Made by a program: the position numbers and the translations under genes. Shown here in pieces: positions 21,612 through 35,091 of a stretch of DNA of 64,000 nt (position 1 is its first letter; each line of letters opens with the position of its first letter). The notes under the pieces were generated by a model. It was not told the origin of the DNA, did no database searches, and was given only the letters and a program-made list of their open reading frames with translations. Origin of the DNA: Macrocystis pyrifera (taxonomy: Eukaryota; Sar; Phaeophyceae; Laminariales; Laminariaceae); assembly GCA_031763025.1 (NCBI GenBank), contig JASSKH010000025.1, forward strand, positions 11,907,142-11,971,141. Direction: 5' to 3'.

Positions 21612-21986
21612 CTGAGAGCTGGTGGATGGGTAGCGCCCCATTGGCGAAGGCTGTCCAGTCGCCATTTTGTCGAGTGAGCCATGCTCGTCCTTCAACACCT
21701 CCCTTTTGTACTTCCCGTACAAGTTGTGAACGCAACCGGGCCGAGTGCAGATGCATTCTCCGTATTGGAGAGGGGCCTCAGACAGGTCACGGTCGAACAC
21801 CCAAGCAGGGCCGACGTGTGCAGCCCATTCCCTCAGGGTCTCCCAGTATGGGCCGTCCCCGACATGTCTCCATCCACCCGCGATTCCATCACGTCCTCCC
21901 AGTCTTCCGCAAGCAAAACAGCTCCCGATGTCTCCACCAGCAGTAGCCTTCCCATGTACGGCACACCCACAGGCCGCTCGAGGCAT
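21612..21986 (-). CDS. Candidate first exon of a Cys-rich gene
   Basis: 125 codons from ATG at 21984-21986 to a strong 5' splice site CAG|GTATGT (21606-21611). The product has paired Cys (CGCAVHGKA, CFACGRL, CICTRPGC), several Trp and an acidic/basic C-terminal part (YGKYKREVLKDEHGSLDK). Such Cys spacing could bind zinc. I do not recognise the family. Amino-acid composition and the clean donor site make it one of the better host exon candidates in the window. The true start may lie further upstream. Confidence 0.45.
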
Positions 21987-22613
21987 TTTCAGCAGGAATC
22001 GGTACGAAAAAGAGACATTTTTTCATCCGAGCGAGACGCTAATTTCTCAACAGGCTCTCCTTCATCTGGCGATCAGACAGGTCCTGTGCCTTGCCTGACA
22101 CTCCCACTACCCCGCACGATGGTCACCGAATCCTGTTCTGGACCGGACACCAGATTGTCGCGACTCCTGACCAGAGGAGTCGTTTGAGCCACGATCGAGC
22201 CACGATTTTGAGAGGCGCCGAGAAACAATGCACACGTTCGCGTTCAGCGACAAAATTTCGCCTCCCGAGCACCACGAGGGTGTACTGAGCGTTGCCTGTG
22301 GATCTCGCGCCCGGCAATACCTTGCGTCGGCCGCTATGCACGATCATGCGATCAGGTGCCCTGTGGGGGTGCTTTTATGTGGAGACCCCTATGGATATGA
22401 CGCCTGCCATGTCACGAAATCCCGAAAACAATAATCGATCTCGCCCACAGGCGCCCACCACGAAGACCATCTGCTAACAAGGACGCCTATCGGTAGCTGT
22501 GCATCTCAGCTACACACCCGTGGCGTCGCGAGGTCCTGTGTGACACGCTATAGCATGTAAGGATGAAAACTTAAACATGCGGCGGAATTAAACGGAACAG
22601 CACTGTGCCTCAT

Positions 22614-23925
22614 CGCATATCACATGAATGGTTGTTCACCAACGAATGCATGCATGCCTTTCGACGACCAAACATATTCTCGAACTTAAAAGCCAGCGGA
22701 TTGTAATGAAAAGAACCTCGGATACCCCACCCTTGCCGAACTCACGATTCTTATTGAATCAACCACTTCAACGTGCCCCCCCCGTCAACACCTAAATTCG
22801 TTAGAAATGAATTGTTCTCTTGCACAGCAACTACTGGGATCGGGTCGCCATTGGAACTCAACGTTTTAGTCACCCCGTACACAAATCCAGAATATATTTG
22901 GTCGTGAATCGCATGCAAGCACACTCGTCGCTCTTGTATACGTCTATCGCTCGCTGTGCTTGTGTGCATGGCACATCGCATATCACATGAATGCTCGTTC
23001 ACCGAGGAATGCATGCATGCCTTTTATCGACCAAACATATTCTTCGAATTCAAACAAGAGCAGAATGTATTGAAAGGAACCTCGGAGACCCCACCCCTCC
23101 CTGACCCACGTTTCTTATTGAATCCGCCGGAGCAACGTGGTTCCCCGTCAACATCTCCATTCATTCCCCAGAAGTTGTTGCTTTTGCGCAGCAACAGCCG
23201 GAGTCGGGTCGCCACAGAAACTCGGCGTTATTCTCTACCCGTAGACGAACTCAGCATATATTTGGTAGTGAATAGCATGCAAGCACACTCGTCGCTCGTC
23301 TATACATCTATCGCTCGCTGTGCTTGAATGCAAGCCTCTTCGCATATCACATGAATGCTCGTTCACCAACGAATGCCTGCATGCCTTCCGACCACCGAAC
23401 ATATTCATGTAATGAAAGGGACCTCGGCGACTCCACCCTTGCCGAACCCACGTTTCTTATTGAATCAACCGGAGCAATGTGGCTCCCCGTCAACACCTTA
23501 ATTCGTTCGCGAGGAATTGTTCTCTTGCACAGCAACCGCTGGGATCGGGTCGCTATTGGAACTCGACGTTATAGTCAGCGCGTAGACGAATTCAGAATAC
23601 ATTTGGTCTTGAATCGCATGCAAGCATACTCGTCGCTCTTCTTTACGTCTATCGCTCGCTGTGCTTGTATGCATGCCACATCGTATATCACACGATTGCT
23701 CGCCCACTGACGATTGCATGCATGCCTTTCAACGACCAAACATATTCTCGAATTCAGACACGAGCGGAATGTAGCGAAAGGAACCTCAGAGACCCCACTC
23801 CCCCCCGAACCCATGTTTCCCATCAAATCAGCCGGAGCGACGTGGTCCCTTGTCAGCACATATAAATATATATATGTATTCATTCGCAAGGAGTTATTTG
23901 TTCTCTTGCGCGGCAAAACGCGCTG
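22614..23925 (+). repeat. Satellite of ~360-bp units, about 3.6 copies
   Basis: Units start at 22614, 22977, 23341 and 23682 with CGCATATCACATGAATG or a close variant; unit lengths are 363, 364 and 341 bp and the last unit is partial. Shared words include ATGCATGCCTTTC, CCAAACATATTC, GTTCTCTTGC and CTATCGCTCGCTGTGCTTG. Both strands have open stretches in single units, but unit lengths that are not multiples of three break any frame across units. Confidence 0.9.
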
Positions 23926-25045
23926 AACGAGCTTGGAAGACGGCCGAAGTATTAACAATCTCCAATCGTAGTGCTGCTGCCCCCTGACTACACCGCTCTG
24001 AAGAAACGTATAGTTACAAGGGATTCCGACAGCAACGTCAATATGGAAACCAACCAAGGAACCTCCGGCGTCGCCAACAAACAATGGGGAAGCACTTCTC
24101 ACAACGCCGGACCGACATGCAATATGCAAGAGAAGGGAAAGGTCGCATTGTGCTCGCGTCTCTACGACGGAGACTGATGTGGTGCAACGCGAGTTGAATG
24201 CGAACACCATCAAGTGAACCAAAAAAAGTCAAAGCTAAGTGCTCTGCGATATCCGTCCTGTTGACCCCCAGCCTTCGGGTATCATGGCGAACTCAGGGTG
24301 ATCTTAGTGCATTTCGGGAGATCGGAATGTTTGAAAAACTGTGAAACGATGTCCATCGTGCTTTTATACCATCTCACATTCAATCTTGGGTATTAGTTTA
24401 TCGTATACTAGGTACGTGTGTACACCTGTTTTTGTTGTGGACAACCAGCATTATTGCCGCAATGATTTTACTACATCGGAAGAAATAGACCGATCGTCGG
24501 ACATAGGTGGTGCATTTCTAGCAAGACACCTAGACGACTGAACGACTATACAGTTTGCACACCCAATGGAAGGTACGAGGCACGTTTGACCTTTTTTGAT
24601 GCCCACGGTTCCACCATTGTTTGTGTTACATACCAACCGAGCGTTGTATAACACTTAAAGGACTGAACACCGAGCAATACAGGAACGTAGAAGGAAAACT
24701 GGAGCAGATGGAGAGCGGGTACTCAAACACTTGTGGGACACGGGTCACACGTGGTGAGATAGTTTCAGCTGGGCGTGATGATGCGCTTGCACACAAGAGA
24801 GGGAGGGGAGGCTTGATGTGTCCGGAGGGCTCGGGCTGTATGATAGATATACAATGCAGCCAAGCCTGACCCCTACGCGGCTGACAGGTATGTAGCGGGT
24901 GTAACACAACCGAATGCTTGTTTTTTCTCATTGTTCTGATGTTGTGCCCACCGTGGAAAATGCTGATAGGTTTCTTACTGTAAGGTATACCTTACCTTAA
25001 GCGAACATATCGGGGCGGGGGGCTGTGTCGCACGGATTGAAGTTA
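23926..25045. other. No gene recognised
   Basis: No exon or large repeat identified. Confidence 0.4.
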
Positions 25046-25049
25046 TTCA

Positions 25050-25375
25050 GTCACGGAGTGGGTTGTTACCCCACCACAAGCATGATTTCTCTCTACCTTG
25101 GGCCTATATCTCTTGCTTCTATTGGGGTGGGGCTATTTACCTTTGTCCCAATACATATATATGTGTACAGAAAAGATCCATTTGAACAAGTCATCTTAAC
25201 TCGCCGAAAAAAAACACGTACCCGGAGGATGTATATATGGCATTCATACAACTAGAACTTCACCTGGTAGGACGCATGGCAAGATCTCTCTGGACCCTCG
25301 GGCCTACCATTCTTTTTGCTTCTACTAGGGTGGAGATATTTACCTTTTTCCCACATATGTACAGCAGTGTGTATC
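25050..25375 (+). repeat. Two ~110-bp direct repeat copies, 212 bp apart
   Basis: The block with CTCT..ACCTTGGGCCT, CTTGCTTCTATTGGGGTGG and TATTTACCTTTGTCCCA (about 25087-25160) recurs as CTCTGGACCCTCGGGCCT, TTGCTTCTACTAGGGTGG and TATTTACCTTTTTCCCA (about 25287-25365). Confidence 0.6.
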
Positions 25376-25439
25376 TTACTACCGCAGCAGAGCATCACAC
25401 CGCTGTCCCCCGGCAGGAAGTATCTGTATAATGTCGTTC

Positions 25440-26555
25440 AACTGTGGAGTACAGCAAGCAGGCCATCATTTGGGTGAAAGCATCCTATCAAAGCTATGTG
25501 GAAACTGATGACTACCAGAAGAAACGACAACTCTTGAAAATATATGCTATCACATAGCTCGTCTTATGGTGTTCTCGTACCTGGTGCGTTGGCCTTTAAC
25601 TTGCTTTACCCATTAATCTGCGATTATTTCTGGTTGATCTCAGTCTGCACATAATTATTAATAGTATCTCTCTAATGTAAGAACTCAGAACGGACACTGG
25701 TTTGTACTGATGAAGTTGGGTCAAAAGGGCGGTATGTGAAGATAACACACATATTACCGTAGTTACAAACGATATTCGAGAGGTCGCAGTACAGGGATAG
25801 TACCACAAGCGTATACACACGACCGCTTTACATTTTTAGGCTTACTGCAAAGTATGTTTTCTCTACATCATTCATATGCGAAGTATATTCAGTATATTCA
25901 GTATATCGAGCTGCCTCGCACAGGCGAAGGCTCAGTTTAGTCTTGGCAGATATGCAACATACTTCTGTACACCATGCTGCCGAGGTGAGCGATGAGATAG
26001 CTACCGCTGTGAATGAGCTACGATACTACTGACTGTACTTCAGAGTTTATATTAAGGCCGAAGATTCGATAGACTTTTCAAACTCGCAAAAAATGTCAAT
26101 AGTACAGACACACAAAGATTCGATTACCTTTCGGGCCTCGATGTATTTACCCCGGATCTGAGTCGTGCTAGTAACATGAAATAGTCTTTATGGTTTTGAT
26201 CGTGGTTGACATTGGTTCCTTTTGTATTTGATCCAAAGACTCCCTATGGTCTACAAAAATGCTGTAATTTGCCGCTGCTGTTATTAGCGTGAGTCCTGAA
26301 GCTCAAACCTCACCATAGGCGAGGCTGTGATTTTCGCACTATGTACGAAGTCGTCGGTAACGGGGAATAGATAAGCTAAATTCGTGATGGTTTTTCGTTC
26401 GCGCAGACACTCTAGTGATTACTTTCAGGGGGTTCTGCACGAGACGATCCTATATGTAATTTCAAGCAGAACTATACCTTACTATTATCTGGTAAACTTT
26501 CAGCGGTAGTGGCTTGGTAGCGTACATTGCAACAGTAAAATATGTTGTACATGTC
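25440..26555. other. No gene recognised
   Basis: No exon or repeat array identified. Confidence 0.4.
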
Positions 26556-26558
26556 GAC

Positions 26559-26705
26559 GAGGCGTTGGTCTGCGTGCGTGCGTATGTATGCATGTGGACG
26601 AAGCAACGCGACGTCAGGGACTAGCGTTGGCATGCGTGTGTGCGTATTCGTGTGAACGAAGCGTTGGTGTGCGTGCGTGCGCGTGCATGTATGTGGATGA
26701 AGCGA
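26559..26705 (+). repeat. Short imperfect GCGTTGGTGTGCGTGCG repeats
   Basis: Three imperfect units, each with GCGTTGG, a GTGCGTGCG-type run and a GTGGACGAAGC or GTGAACGAAGC end. Confidence 0.6.
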
Positions 26706-26909
26706 GTTTGACTTGAAAAATGAAGTTGCACAAGTGGCATCAACTTTCCCGAAGGTACAATGTTGTTGGTGAACGTGCATATTTGATTTGCATACATTAT
26801 TTCGACATTGCCATGGGAGTATGTGTACACGCACAGTTGCAGCCGGTAAACGAGCATCCAATTGAACGAAGAAGCGGCCATGCATGCACAGCAAGCGACA
26901 TTCCTTTGT

Positions 26910-26975
26910 TTTCGAATGGTTAGGGTATATGACTTTCATTGATTAGGCCCTGGTTCGATTCTGGCGGGGGAGCTA
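26910..26975 (+). other. tRNA-derived remnant with B box
   Basis: A perfect B box GTTCGATTC (26953-26961) follows an A-box-like TGGTTAGGGTA (26917-26927, two mismatches) at tRNA spacing. The stems pair poorly, so this is a decayed tRNA or a SINE head, not a working tRNA gene. Confidence 0.4.
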
Positions 26976-26989
26976 TGTTGCGGGAAGCG

Positions 26990-29230
26990 TCCTATGCGCA
27001 TCACGGTTTTGTACACCTGTGAATCGTCCTAGTATCGCATGAGACACCGTATTAAAGTATGCATTTCATTCTACGGTCTGACCCGGGTGGGTTCCCGGAG
27101 ATCATGGCAAATCGGAGGGGTAGGTCAAACGGGTGACGCGCGAGCGTGCAGATAACGTTCCAGCAATCAGGGCGAGTGTTCCGTGCGTTCAGAGCAAGCG
27201 TTCCGTGTCAAGGATTCAAAAGGTCATCACATGTTCTCAGCTTGGTTCAAGTCCATGCTATCCAGTGATCGACATACCCAGCTCCCCCCGAGTCCCACGC
27301 ACGTTTAGTCGATCCCGTTTTCGCAATCGCAATCTTTCCGAAGTACTACAACTCCGGGTCTACAAATAAAACATGGTGAAATGCCCTCTGCTCGCCGTGA
27401 CAGTACCCAGTACTAAAATCAGAACAACTGAACACTGAACGTGTCCGCAACTGATAAGCGTACATACCTCGTAGCAAAATATCTCGAGTCCTTTTGGAAC
27501 GTTGAACTTGATAGCAGCGACCCCTGCGGATCTCCCCAATGACAGGGCTCAACGGTTCCTCTGTTCGATGTACACGGCACGCTCACGTTCGAGGCCGTCG
27601 GCTCTGTTTCATAGAAGACAACCTTGTGAGTGCAGGTAAAAAATGGTTGTCGTGTTCGTCGTGATCCAACGTCAACATTAGCGTTGTTTTCCGTGAGCCT
27701 CTGCAACGTTCTGTTTGAAACACGAACGAGATCCTGTATAATACATGGGGTACTTATACCTCGGGATATCGCATCTGGTACGCTTTGCTGCGGCTGCCGC
27801 TCCCATTACCCCCGCTAGTTTGCCGCTACTACTACAACTACACCTACTCCTACTACTGCCACAACTACTGCTACTGCTGCTATTTGTACTTTACAGTAGC
27901 ATCACCACACTAAGTTTGTACTGCAGTAGATATTACACGTCGTTTAGAACAAAAATGTGTAGTGCTGCTCCTGCTACCACTAGCACTACTGCAACTACAG
28001 TAGTACTTCGACTACTACCACTACTATTTCTACCACTCATTACCCAAATTTCTTGATGGCGTTGTGTAACGTGCAGGAGAGCAAGGAAAGCGTCGTTAGT
28101 ATTGCGGACGGCGGAATTGTTGAGACCGCATAGGATATTCGCTACTATCTCGACTCGATCATCGTGTCTAAGATGGCCAAACCGGGACAAGAGCTGGTAT
28201 GTCAATTCGCTCACCCATCAATGAGTGGTGTTTCCCGTTTTGTTGAGTACAAGCTGGAGGTAGCGAAGAACAGGACAGGAAGACCCCCATGTATCCCTAC
28301 CGTCAAGCAACGCTCCTAGAACATTTGGATCCATCCGTTTAAATGGCGCGTTAGGCTATCTAACTTAGCATTCTCGGTACATGTGCTATACATAATGCAT
28401 AGTGTGAACCACAGCATACCCGGCATGTACGTTCATGGCGGCAGATGTTTCTGCCAAAGTTACGAAACATCACCAGCTCGCAGGGTGTCCGCCTCCCGCA
28501 GATGTTCTCTTTTCTGCGCCGCGTGGATATTGCCGCAGGGCGCATGCCTTAATTGTTGCTATACTCCAATCAAACCTTTGAAGCACGCGCGGTGACCCTT
28601 GTCGCTTTAACCGAAACATCCCTGTTTTGACGTTTAGACAATGGCGTATCGTGGGGAGTCGGAATTTCCTTTGTAGCACCGCTGATCATTTGAGTTTAGA
28701 CCGCGGGTGCGGCTACGACGTACGATTTCCGACTGTTGAATTCCTCATCGCCTACCTACGTCTGTTTGGTGTTTACACTCACGGCTCACGAACAAGATGC
28801 CACATTGTGCGAGTACTGTACGCAGCTTGTTGATACTACTCTGGTGATGCCTTCAAGAAACAAAAACGAATATTTGGTTCAGCATGTGCTGAGCTCTATC
28901 GCCCAAATAAGGTTTTTCCTATATCCCCGTATCTAGAACACTACCGATCTGTAGATAAACTCCTTCCACAGGTAGAAGGTATTGAGGTGAATCGGATATG
29001 TTAGACTCAATATTCGATGCTAATAGACAGTCAGAAAAAAACGGCGGAGTCGTACTCCGACAAGAAAAACCTGATCTACAACTGCTGCTTCAGATGGTCA
29101 CCCATCGTTTACTGCAGTATCCAAGCCAAGACAGTCGGTTAGCGTAACACACAGGTACTGACTGCTTTTGGTGTGACCGCTCTGTTCGAACACCGGCGGT
29201 GAACCCTCGATACCTATGTCATTTCCTGTG
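26990..29230. other. No gene recognised; short CTA-trinucleotide runs
   Basis: At 27790-27895 and 27970-28040 there are CTA/CTG-rich stretches (TACTACTACAACTAC). Otherwise nothing recognised. Confidence 0.4.
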
Positions 29231-29235
29231 ACTGT

Positions 29236-29949
29236 TTGACGGTACAGGATGAACCCGCCAGACAGCCCGTGGAGCTTAGTCCCGCGCTCAAGACCTCTCT
29301 AGCGGCGTTTCGCGCCAAACACGGCCATGCCCGACGATGTTGCCTCCCCCCCCCCCCCCCCGCCCCCGTCCCGTCCATCTCCACTCCCCCTTCAGCTTCA
29401 TGCATTCCATCCGACAACAGCGGTGGTAATGACAGCGAGAGCGTAGCATTGGTTTTGACCAGCTACGTTGACACGACGGGCGGACCGGAAGCGCTTCACT
29501 CGGCACAATTCCGACATGCTCACGCGGAGACGGCCACCAAGAATGCGGAAGACTCCTGCGTGAGCCGCTCTTATTTCAATGCTGACCACGACCTTATCGA
29601 CGACAGTAGGAGCCCAGCCGCCAGCCCTGCATTTAGAACCGTCTCAACCCCTGCACTCGCTTCAGTCCCATTCCCAGCCCCGGCGCGGAGCCAACCTACG
29701 TCACCCCAAGAACCCCAGATAGCCCTGACCCTCCCCCCGCCGCTGTCCCAGCTCCACGCCCACCTTCCACTCCGGGAGCTCCAACAGCTCCAACAGTAAC
29801 AGCCAGTCACGGCCACAGCCGCAACCACAGCCTAAATACGTCCTCCACCCACACTCCCACTCTCGGCAGCCCCGGACGTCACCAGTGGGAGTCGGATCAC
29901 GATCAGTCCGGATCTGGAAGCAACAGCCACGCCCGAAGCTCGCCCTGTA
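29236..29949 (+). CDS. Candidate Pro/Ser-rich exon of a host gene
   Basis: A 187-codon frame runs 29236-29799 and is Pro/Ser/Ala-rich, with a C homopolymer coding for Pro near its middle. From about 29637 a second frame is open and ends at a strong 5' splice site, CCT|GTAAGT (donor GT at about 29950). The second frame is also Pro/Ser-rich (context DQSGSGSNSHARSS). Either the gene uses the first frame or a one-base change links the two. Low-complexity sequence makes function unreadable. The high GC differs from the neighbouring DNA. Confidence 0.3.
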
Positions 29950-30249
29950 AGTGGGAGAGGTGTTGAACCCGCCAGATTTTTCCGGGAGCGTCAAATCGAT
30001 CCTGTGGCCCGCCGGAGCAAGGTTCATCATGTTCCGCAAGGTGCTGGAAGGAGCTTCCTCAGAAATCACGAATTCCAAAGGAAGCGCACGGACTGTCTCG
30101 ACCGTCATGGTGGCCCCGGATGCTGGCAGCCTCAAGCGTGTCTTCCTAGACAGAATGGCACTGAGGAAGGGAAAGCCGGAGGAAAGCGTCCCCACCAGCG
30201 GGAAGGACAAGTGGGTCGCTGGGGGGTGGCTTCCGAAGCGGTGACAACA

Positions 30250-33200
30250 CCCTCAAGATGTTGAGAGGGCCAGGGGGCGCCTTGGTGAGGTTGAGATGAC
30301 ACTCGATGACAGGGCAGGCGCGGTGAGTCTTGATTGGTTGTTGTTTTGAGATGAAGGATCGAATCCAAATCTGCAAATATGCTAAAGTATTGCCCCCCCC
30401 GTAGCTTTTGAATGACCGTAGCGTATCCTGGTCTCGTTCGGGCTCTAAAGATGCGACGTAGAGCTGTGCTTTGTGCCGGTGGTTGGTTTTCTCGGTTGAC
30501 GTGCAGGTTGTTGCCCCCGAAGATACCTAAATGGTGAATCATTCTGGCGAACCCCCAACCTTATCGGGCATTGTACGACTCCGACAGGGAAGTCCTTCTT
30601 ACCTTCTATCCAACTCCGCTGCTTCTACGGTTTCCATGCCTTCAACGCAGGACGTTTATCTTGAGGGCACGAAGATGGTAGAGCGATCTGGCCCCAACAA
30701 GCAGGAATGGGTCAACTAATTTCCTTGGAGGCGGCGCAAGAGCAAGAATTATGAGCTTTACGTGACTGAGGATGGATTCATTCGAGGTTAAAATGGGCAA
30801 AAGGAGGATATGGGGTGTCGCAGCGGACATGATTAAGTGATGCCTTTGTTTGCGATACCAACAGGATCAGCACGTTTGTATTGATGTGTATGGTTTGGTG
30901 CGCGAGTATGGTAGACTGGGGGGGGGGGGGGGGCGTCTGACCAACCTACAAATGCTGTGTCGCGTAAGATTAAGTCCGAGGGCTCGAATGGAATTATATT
31001 CATGTTTTGCGTGTTGAGCGTTGTCGCTAGTGGTTTCGTGCATGACCTCTACGGCCTCACCGTAAATACAATGTGAGCACGCAACTTTATCGTGTGGAAT
31101 ATTGTATTCTGCCCTTTTATCCGCTGGCATCGCCGCCGATATGACGAATGAGATGATGGTCTCACAGCCTGTTCTGCGTTGTCCACCGATAGTAGCCCTG
31201 CGCTGCTCTCGTTGAAAACAGTGGGACAATCGTTACACATGCCTCTCGGATACGCCGCGGTTAGCATCCAAGTACGTTATGCAGAAGGTGCGGCACATCG
31301 CTGCGGTATACCTGGGGGCTAGCCGAGGGCTGACACAGCAAATTTGCGTCGGTGAAAAGCTATTGACTTCTTTTCAACCAATCTGGTTCGTGTATTGCAA
31401 TTCAACTACCCTAGCCCATCTTGACACCGCGGGCTGGCTACTATCAATAGGGCTCTTCGGATGTTACCGGCGGCGTTCATAGCGAAGAATCTACCGAAAT
31501 GTGGTTGACGGAGAAATCCTCAAGTCAGGTCTATCGTCTGCGGTCGCCTCGTCGGCCGATGCGACAAGAAGAAAAATCATTGATCAACCGGTAGCTATTT
31601 TGGTGAGCGTCCCTCAGAGCCGGAATGCAAATACGACAGCCCGCGCAGGGGTGATTCAGTGCAGGGAAAGGCAAGTTGCCCCGTATTCTCTCACGGACGC
31701 CCCCTGCTCACCCCCCCCTCAATACGCCAGATAAATACAGTACAAAGTGTCTACGCGGGTTAAGCAGCAAAGAGTTATATTTACCCGTGAAGGGCTGCAC
31801 TCCGTGTGTGGGGATGTATTATTTACATTTTAGAGTGAGGTTGAGATATGTCTGCACAGTGCAATACCAGAAGGGTTAAATGCCCCCCCATGTTCCAATG
31901 CAGTCGTCCACGGTACCACACTTCCCCGCCAACGGCTGTACGATAACAGGACTAATCTCCAGGTCTTGGCTGGGCGAGCGCCGGTGTTGATCGGAAACCG
32001 ATTGGAGGCGTTGGTCCTGGCCTACCGTCAGCTTCTCCATCTCGAAGAAAAGTCGGGCTATTTCCTTATCAGCCTCGTACCTATTTCAAATCGTATCTAG
32101 AAAACGTCACCGCGGTTGAAATATTGTCGTCGTATATTCAAGAAGCCAACGGCCTGGAATGCCAGCTACCAAAACGGGACGACTATAATGGTCCTAAATG
32201 GTTCCAAGTGTTTGGAGTTATTTCGCCTGGCGGCTCCCAGCCACGTTGGGTCCGGAATATCACACCTTTTCCGGGGTGGTTGGCTCGTGGATGAACTTGT
32301 ACTTAGCAGCAGAAGTACCTAGTCGTAAATATCGCTCGGTGGTGGTGAATTAAACTAACACTGAGGGACGGCGTGAAGTTATTTTGCCACATAATGCCCT
32401 TGTATATCACAGTTGATCAGATGCGGTGTGGTCTAACAAGTGGCCAAAGTGTTTGTGCACCTAACGTCGGTTATGGTTCCAACTAGCAAGTCGAAACGTA
32501 AACGCCTCCACCAATGTTCGAACTAGAAATAACTCCTTCGTCCCACTTCTCTTTTATGACATCACCTCGTTCGGAACAAACGCCTTAAAACTGAACGTTC
32601 CCCCTGGTCGTACTGTATAGCTTTGACGCAGAAAAACGGATGTGCGCATTCTGTTCTCAAGGCTAATGACATAAACCACTTTCTCCTTTGTATGATGCAG
32701 CCTTTGCCCATCGCACCCTTCGCAACGATGCCGCCACCTATGTTATCCTTTTATGAGTGTCTGTATAATATAGAACAGACAAACTAAAGGACCCCCATAC
32801 GTTATCACTCGATGTATCCGAGGTTTTGCATATTTTTGTCCATTCGCCCCGGGCATATGAGCGCGGCTTGCGAAGCGTCGAGGAACTTGGTGGTCACGAT
32901 TAAGATATACCCGGGGCATTCATCACCCCGTCGAGGACATTCAGAAAGCTCTGAAAAATATTAGTGTGGGATACGGGCATGCCGCTATCAACGCGCTGGT
33001 GGCAGACGCGCGGTTCGGTCCAGTTTGCACCGTACATTGTTCATTAGGATACTCACTTGAGGAGCTATTACTCCTCGCACCCAACAACCGATGTTGGGAA
33101 GCTTTGCAAGCTATACTTGACACGAGATCTCATAGGTCCTAGAGGTATCTGAAATGAACTATATTGTATCGCACGTACACCTCGCCTTAAAACCGGTATT

Positions 33201-33335
33201 GCACGTAGACTCTCGGTGAGAAGCCCCGCAAGTCCTGAATACTCTGAATACAAACATGCAACCACTACCCACGGCTCGGCAGGAATGCACGTTGTACGTG
33301 TACGTGTGTAAGACACGTATATGGGCTTGGACGAC
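30250..33335. other. No gene recognised; one long poly-G run
   Basis: A G homopolymer of about 16 lies at 30918-30933. A minus-strand frame at 30867-31229 has a natural-looking middle part but no domain or firm splice sites. Nothing else supported. Confidence 0.4.
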
Positions 33336-33347
33336 AAGGTACGTGGG

Positions 33348-35091
33348 GGGTTCACCTCATTGTTTGGTAAATGGGTGGAAGCTTCCACTCGACTTCCAAA
33401 ACTTCCATTTGGAAGTAAAGAACTTTCAAAACTTCCATTTTGACTTCCAAATGGAAGTTATGGAAGTGAAAATGGAAGTTTTGGAAGTCAAAATGGAACT
33501 TGTGGAAGTCAAAATGGAAGTCGGGTGGAAGCTTCCAAACGGAAGTATCTAACTTCCAAAGGGAAGTTGTGGAAGTGCAAATGGAAGTTTTGGAAGTCAA
33601 AAGAGGAAAGTTTCGAACTGCTGGCGGAGCTTCCATTTTGACTTCCAAAACTTCCAGTTGGACTTTCACAACTTCCGTTTGGAAGTTATTGGAAGTCAGA
33701 AACTTCCATTAGCAAGTCGAAAACTTCCATTTGGAAGTCGAACACTTCCATTTGGAAGTCGAAAACTTCCATTTCGAAGTCGAAAACTTCCGTTTGGAAG
33801 TCGAAACATCCATTTGCAAACTTAAAACTTCTCTTTGGGGAAGAAAAACCAATCCGTTTGGAAGTCAAAATAGAGGTTTTGGAAGTTGAATGTAGAATGG
33901 AATTCGCGTGGTAAGCTCATACCTGACTTCCAATACTTCTATTTTGACTTCCAAACTTCCATTTTCACTTCCAAAATGAAGTCATTAGGCCAAAGACCCA
34001 CATGCATATGGACCCCGGGGAGTGGATAGAAGCGTCTGCAGACGTAGGTGTGAGTTTTCCATGGTGATACAAGGCAAACGTATTTCTTGGGAGTTTAATG
34101 GAAGTGGATGAAAGCACGTGGAAGTACGTGAAAGAATGCTGAATTTATTCTTGCATATGATAGTGTATGGAAGCTTCGGCAAACGCTGATATGAATTTCC
34201 GTGTCAGTAGGGGTTACATGTAACTTTGGAAGTTGGATAATTGGAAGTGGGATTAGGTGGAAGGTAAGCTTGAATACAGGAGTGAATGGAAGCGTCTGTG
34301 GACGTGCGTGGAAGTTTCCATTGAAGTGGAAGTTAAATGGAAGATGAATAAGCAAGTAAGCTGTAGCCATTGGAAGTTTAATGGAAGTGCGTGGGAAGTA
34401 CGTACAAATAGGTGGAAGTCGCGCTTGAATATGGGGGGAGTGGTCAGAAGATTCTGCGTACTCAGATGCGAGTTTCGTTGAAATTAAATGTAAAAAGGAA
34501 GTTTTGAAAGCCAAACGAAAGTTATGGAAGTTGAATGGAAGCGGATGCGAGTAGATGGAAGTAAGTGGAAGTTACGATGAGGATGGAAGTGGACAGAAGA
34601 TTCTGCGGACGCCGATGGAAGTTTCCTCGAAGGTAGAAGTCAAGCGGAACTTCTAGACGTGAAGTGGAAGTGGGTGACGGTAGGTGAAAGTATATCATGG
34701 TGTATGCAAGCTTAGTGGAAGCTGGACGAAGCTTCTACCGGGCATGGCAGTGGAAGCTTCCACTTTGCTTCCACTGGCTTCCGCTGTGGAAACGTACACT
34801 GGCTTGCACTAGCTTGGACTAAATGGAAGTTTCCACTGGACTTCCAAAACTTCCCATTTGGAAGTAAAAAACTTCCAAAACTTCCATAACTTCCATTTTG
34901 ACTTTCACAACTTCCATTTGGAAGTCAAAAACTTCCATTTAAAATTTCGCAACTTCCTTTTGGAAGTAAAAAACTTCCATTTTGACTTTCACAACTTCCA
35001 TTGGAAGTCAAAATGGAAGTCTTGGAAGTTTTCTACTTCCAAATGGAAGTTGTGAAAGCGTCCACTCATTTACCAAATAATGAGGATCACC
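33348..35091. mobile_element. Mutator-like foldback element made of ACTTCCA/TGGAAGT repeats
   Basis: The element is bounded by an exact 9-bp direct repeat, GTACGTGGG, at 33339-33347 and 35092-35100. A 9-bp target duplication is the mark of Mutator-type transposition. The ends are inverted copies: left (from 33348) contains CCTCATTGTTTGGTAAATG, right (minus strand from 35091) contains CCTCATTATTTGGTAAATG. Inside the ends, hundreds of bases consist of alternating ACTTCCA and TGGAAGT words, so the arms can pair into a long hairpin. The central ~800 bp (33960-34780) is less dense but still GGAAGTG-rich. There is no transposase; frames inside merely translate the repeat. Confidence 0.8.

Noticed and set aside
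26910-26975. A true tRNA gene
   Set aside because: The B box is perfect but D, anticodon and acceptor stems do not pair.
30867-31229. 120-codon minus-strand gene
   Set aside because: The middle part reads naturally, but no domain, homology or consistent splice sites could be shown.
33256-33868. ORFs with repeated FHLEVK or MEVLEVK words
   Set aside because: They are translations of the foldback heptamer repeat.
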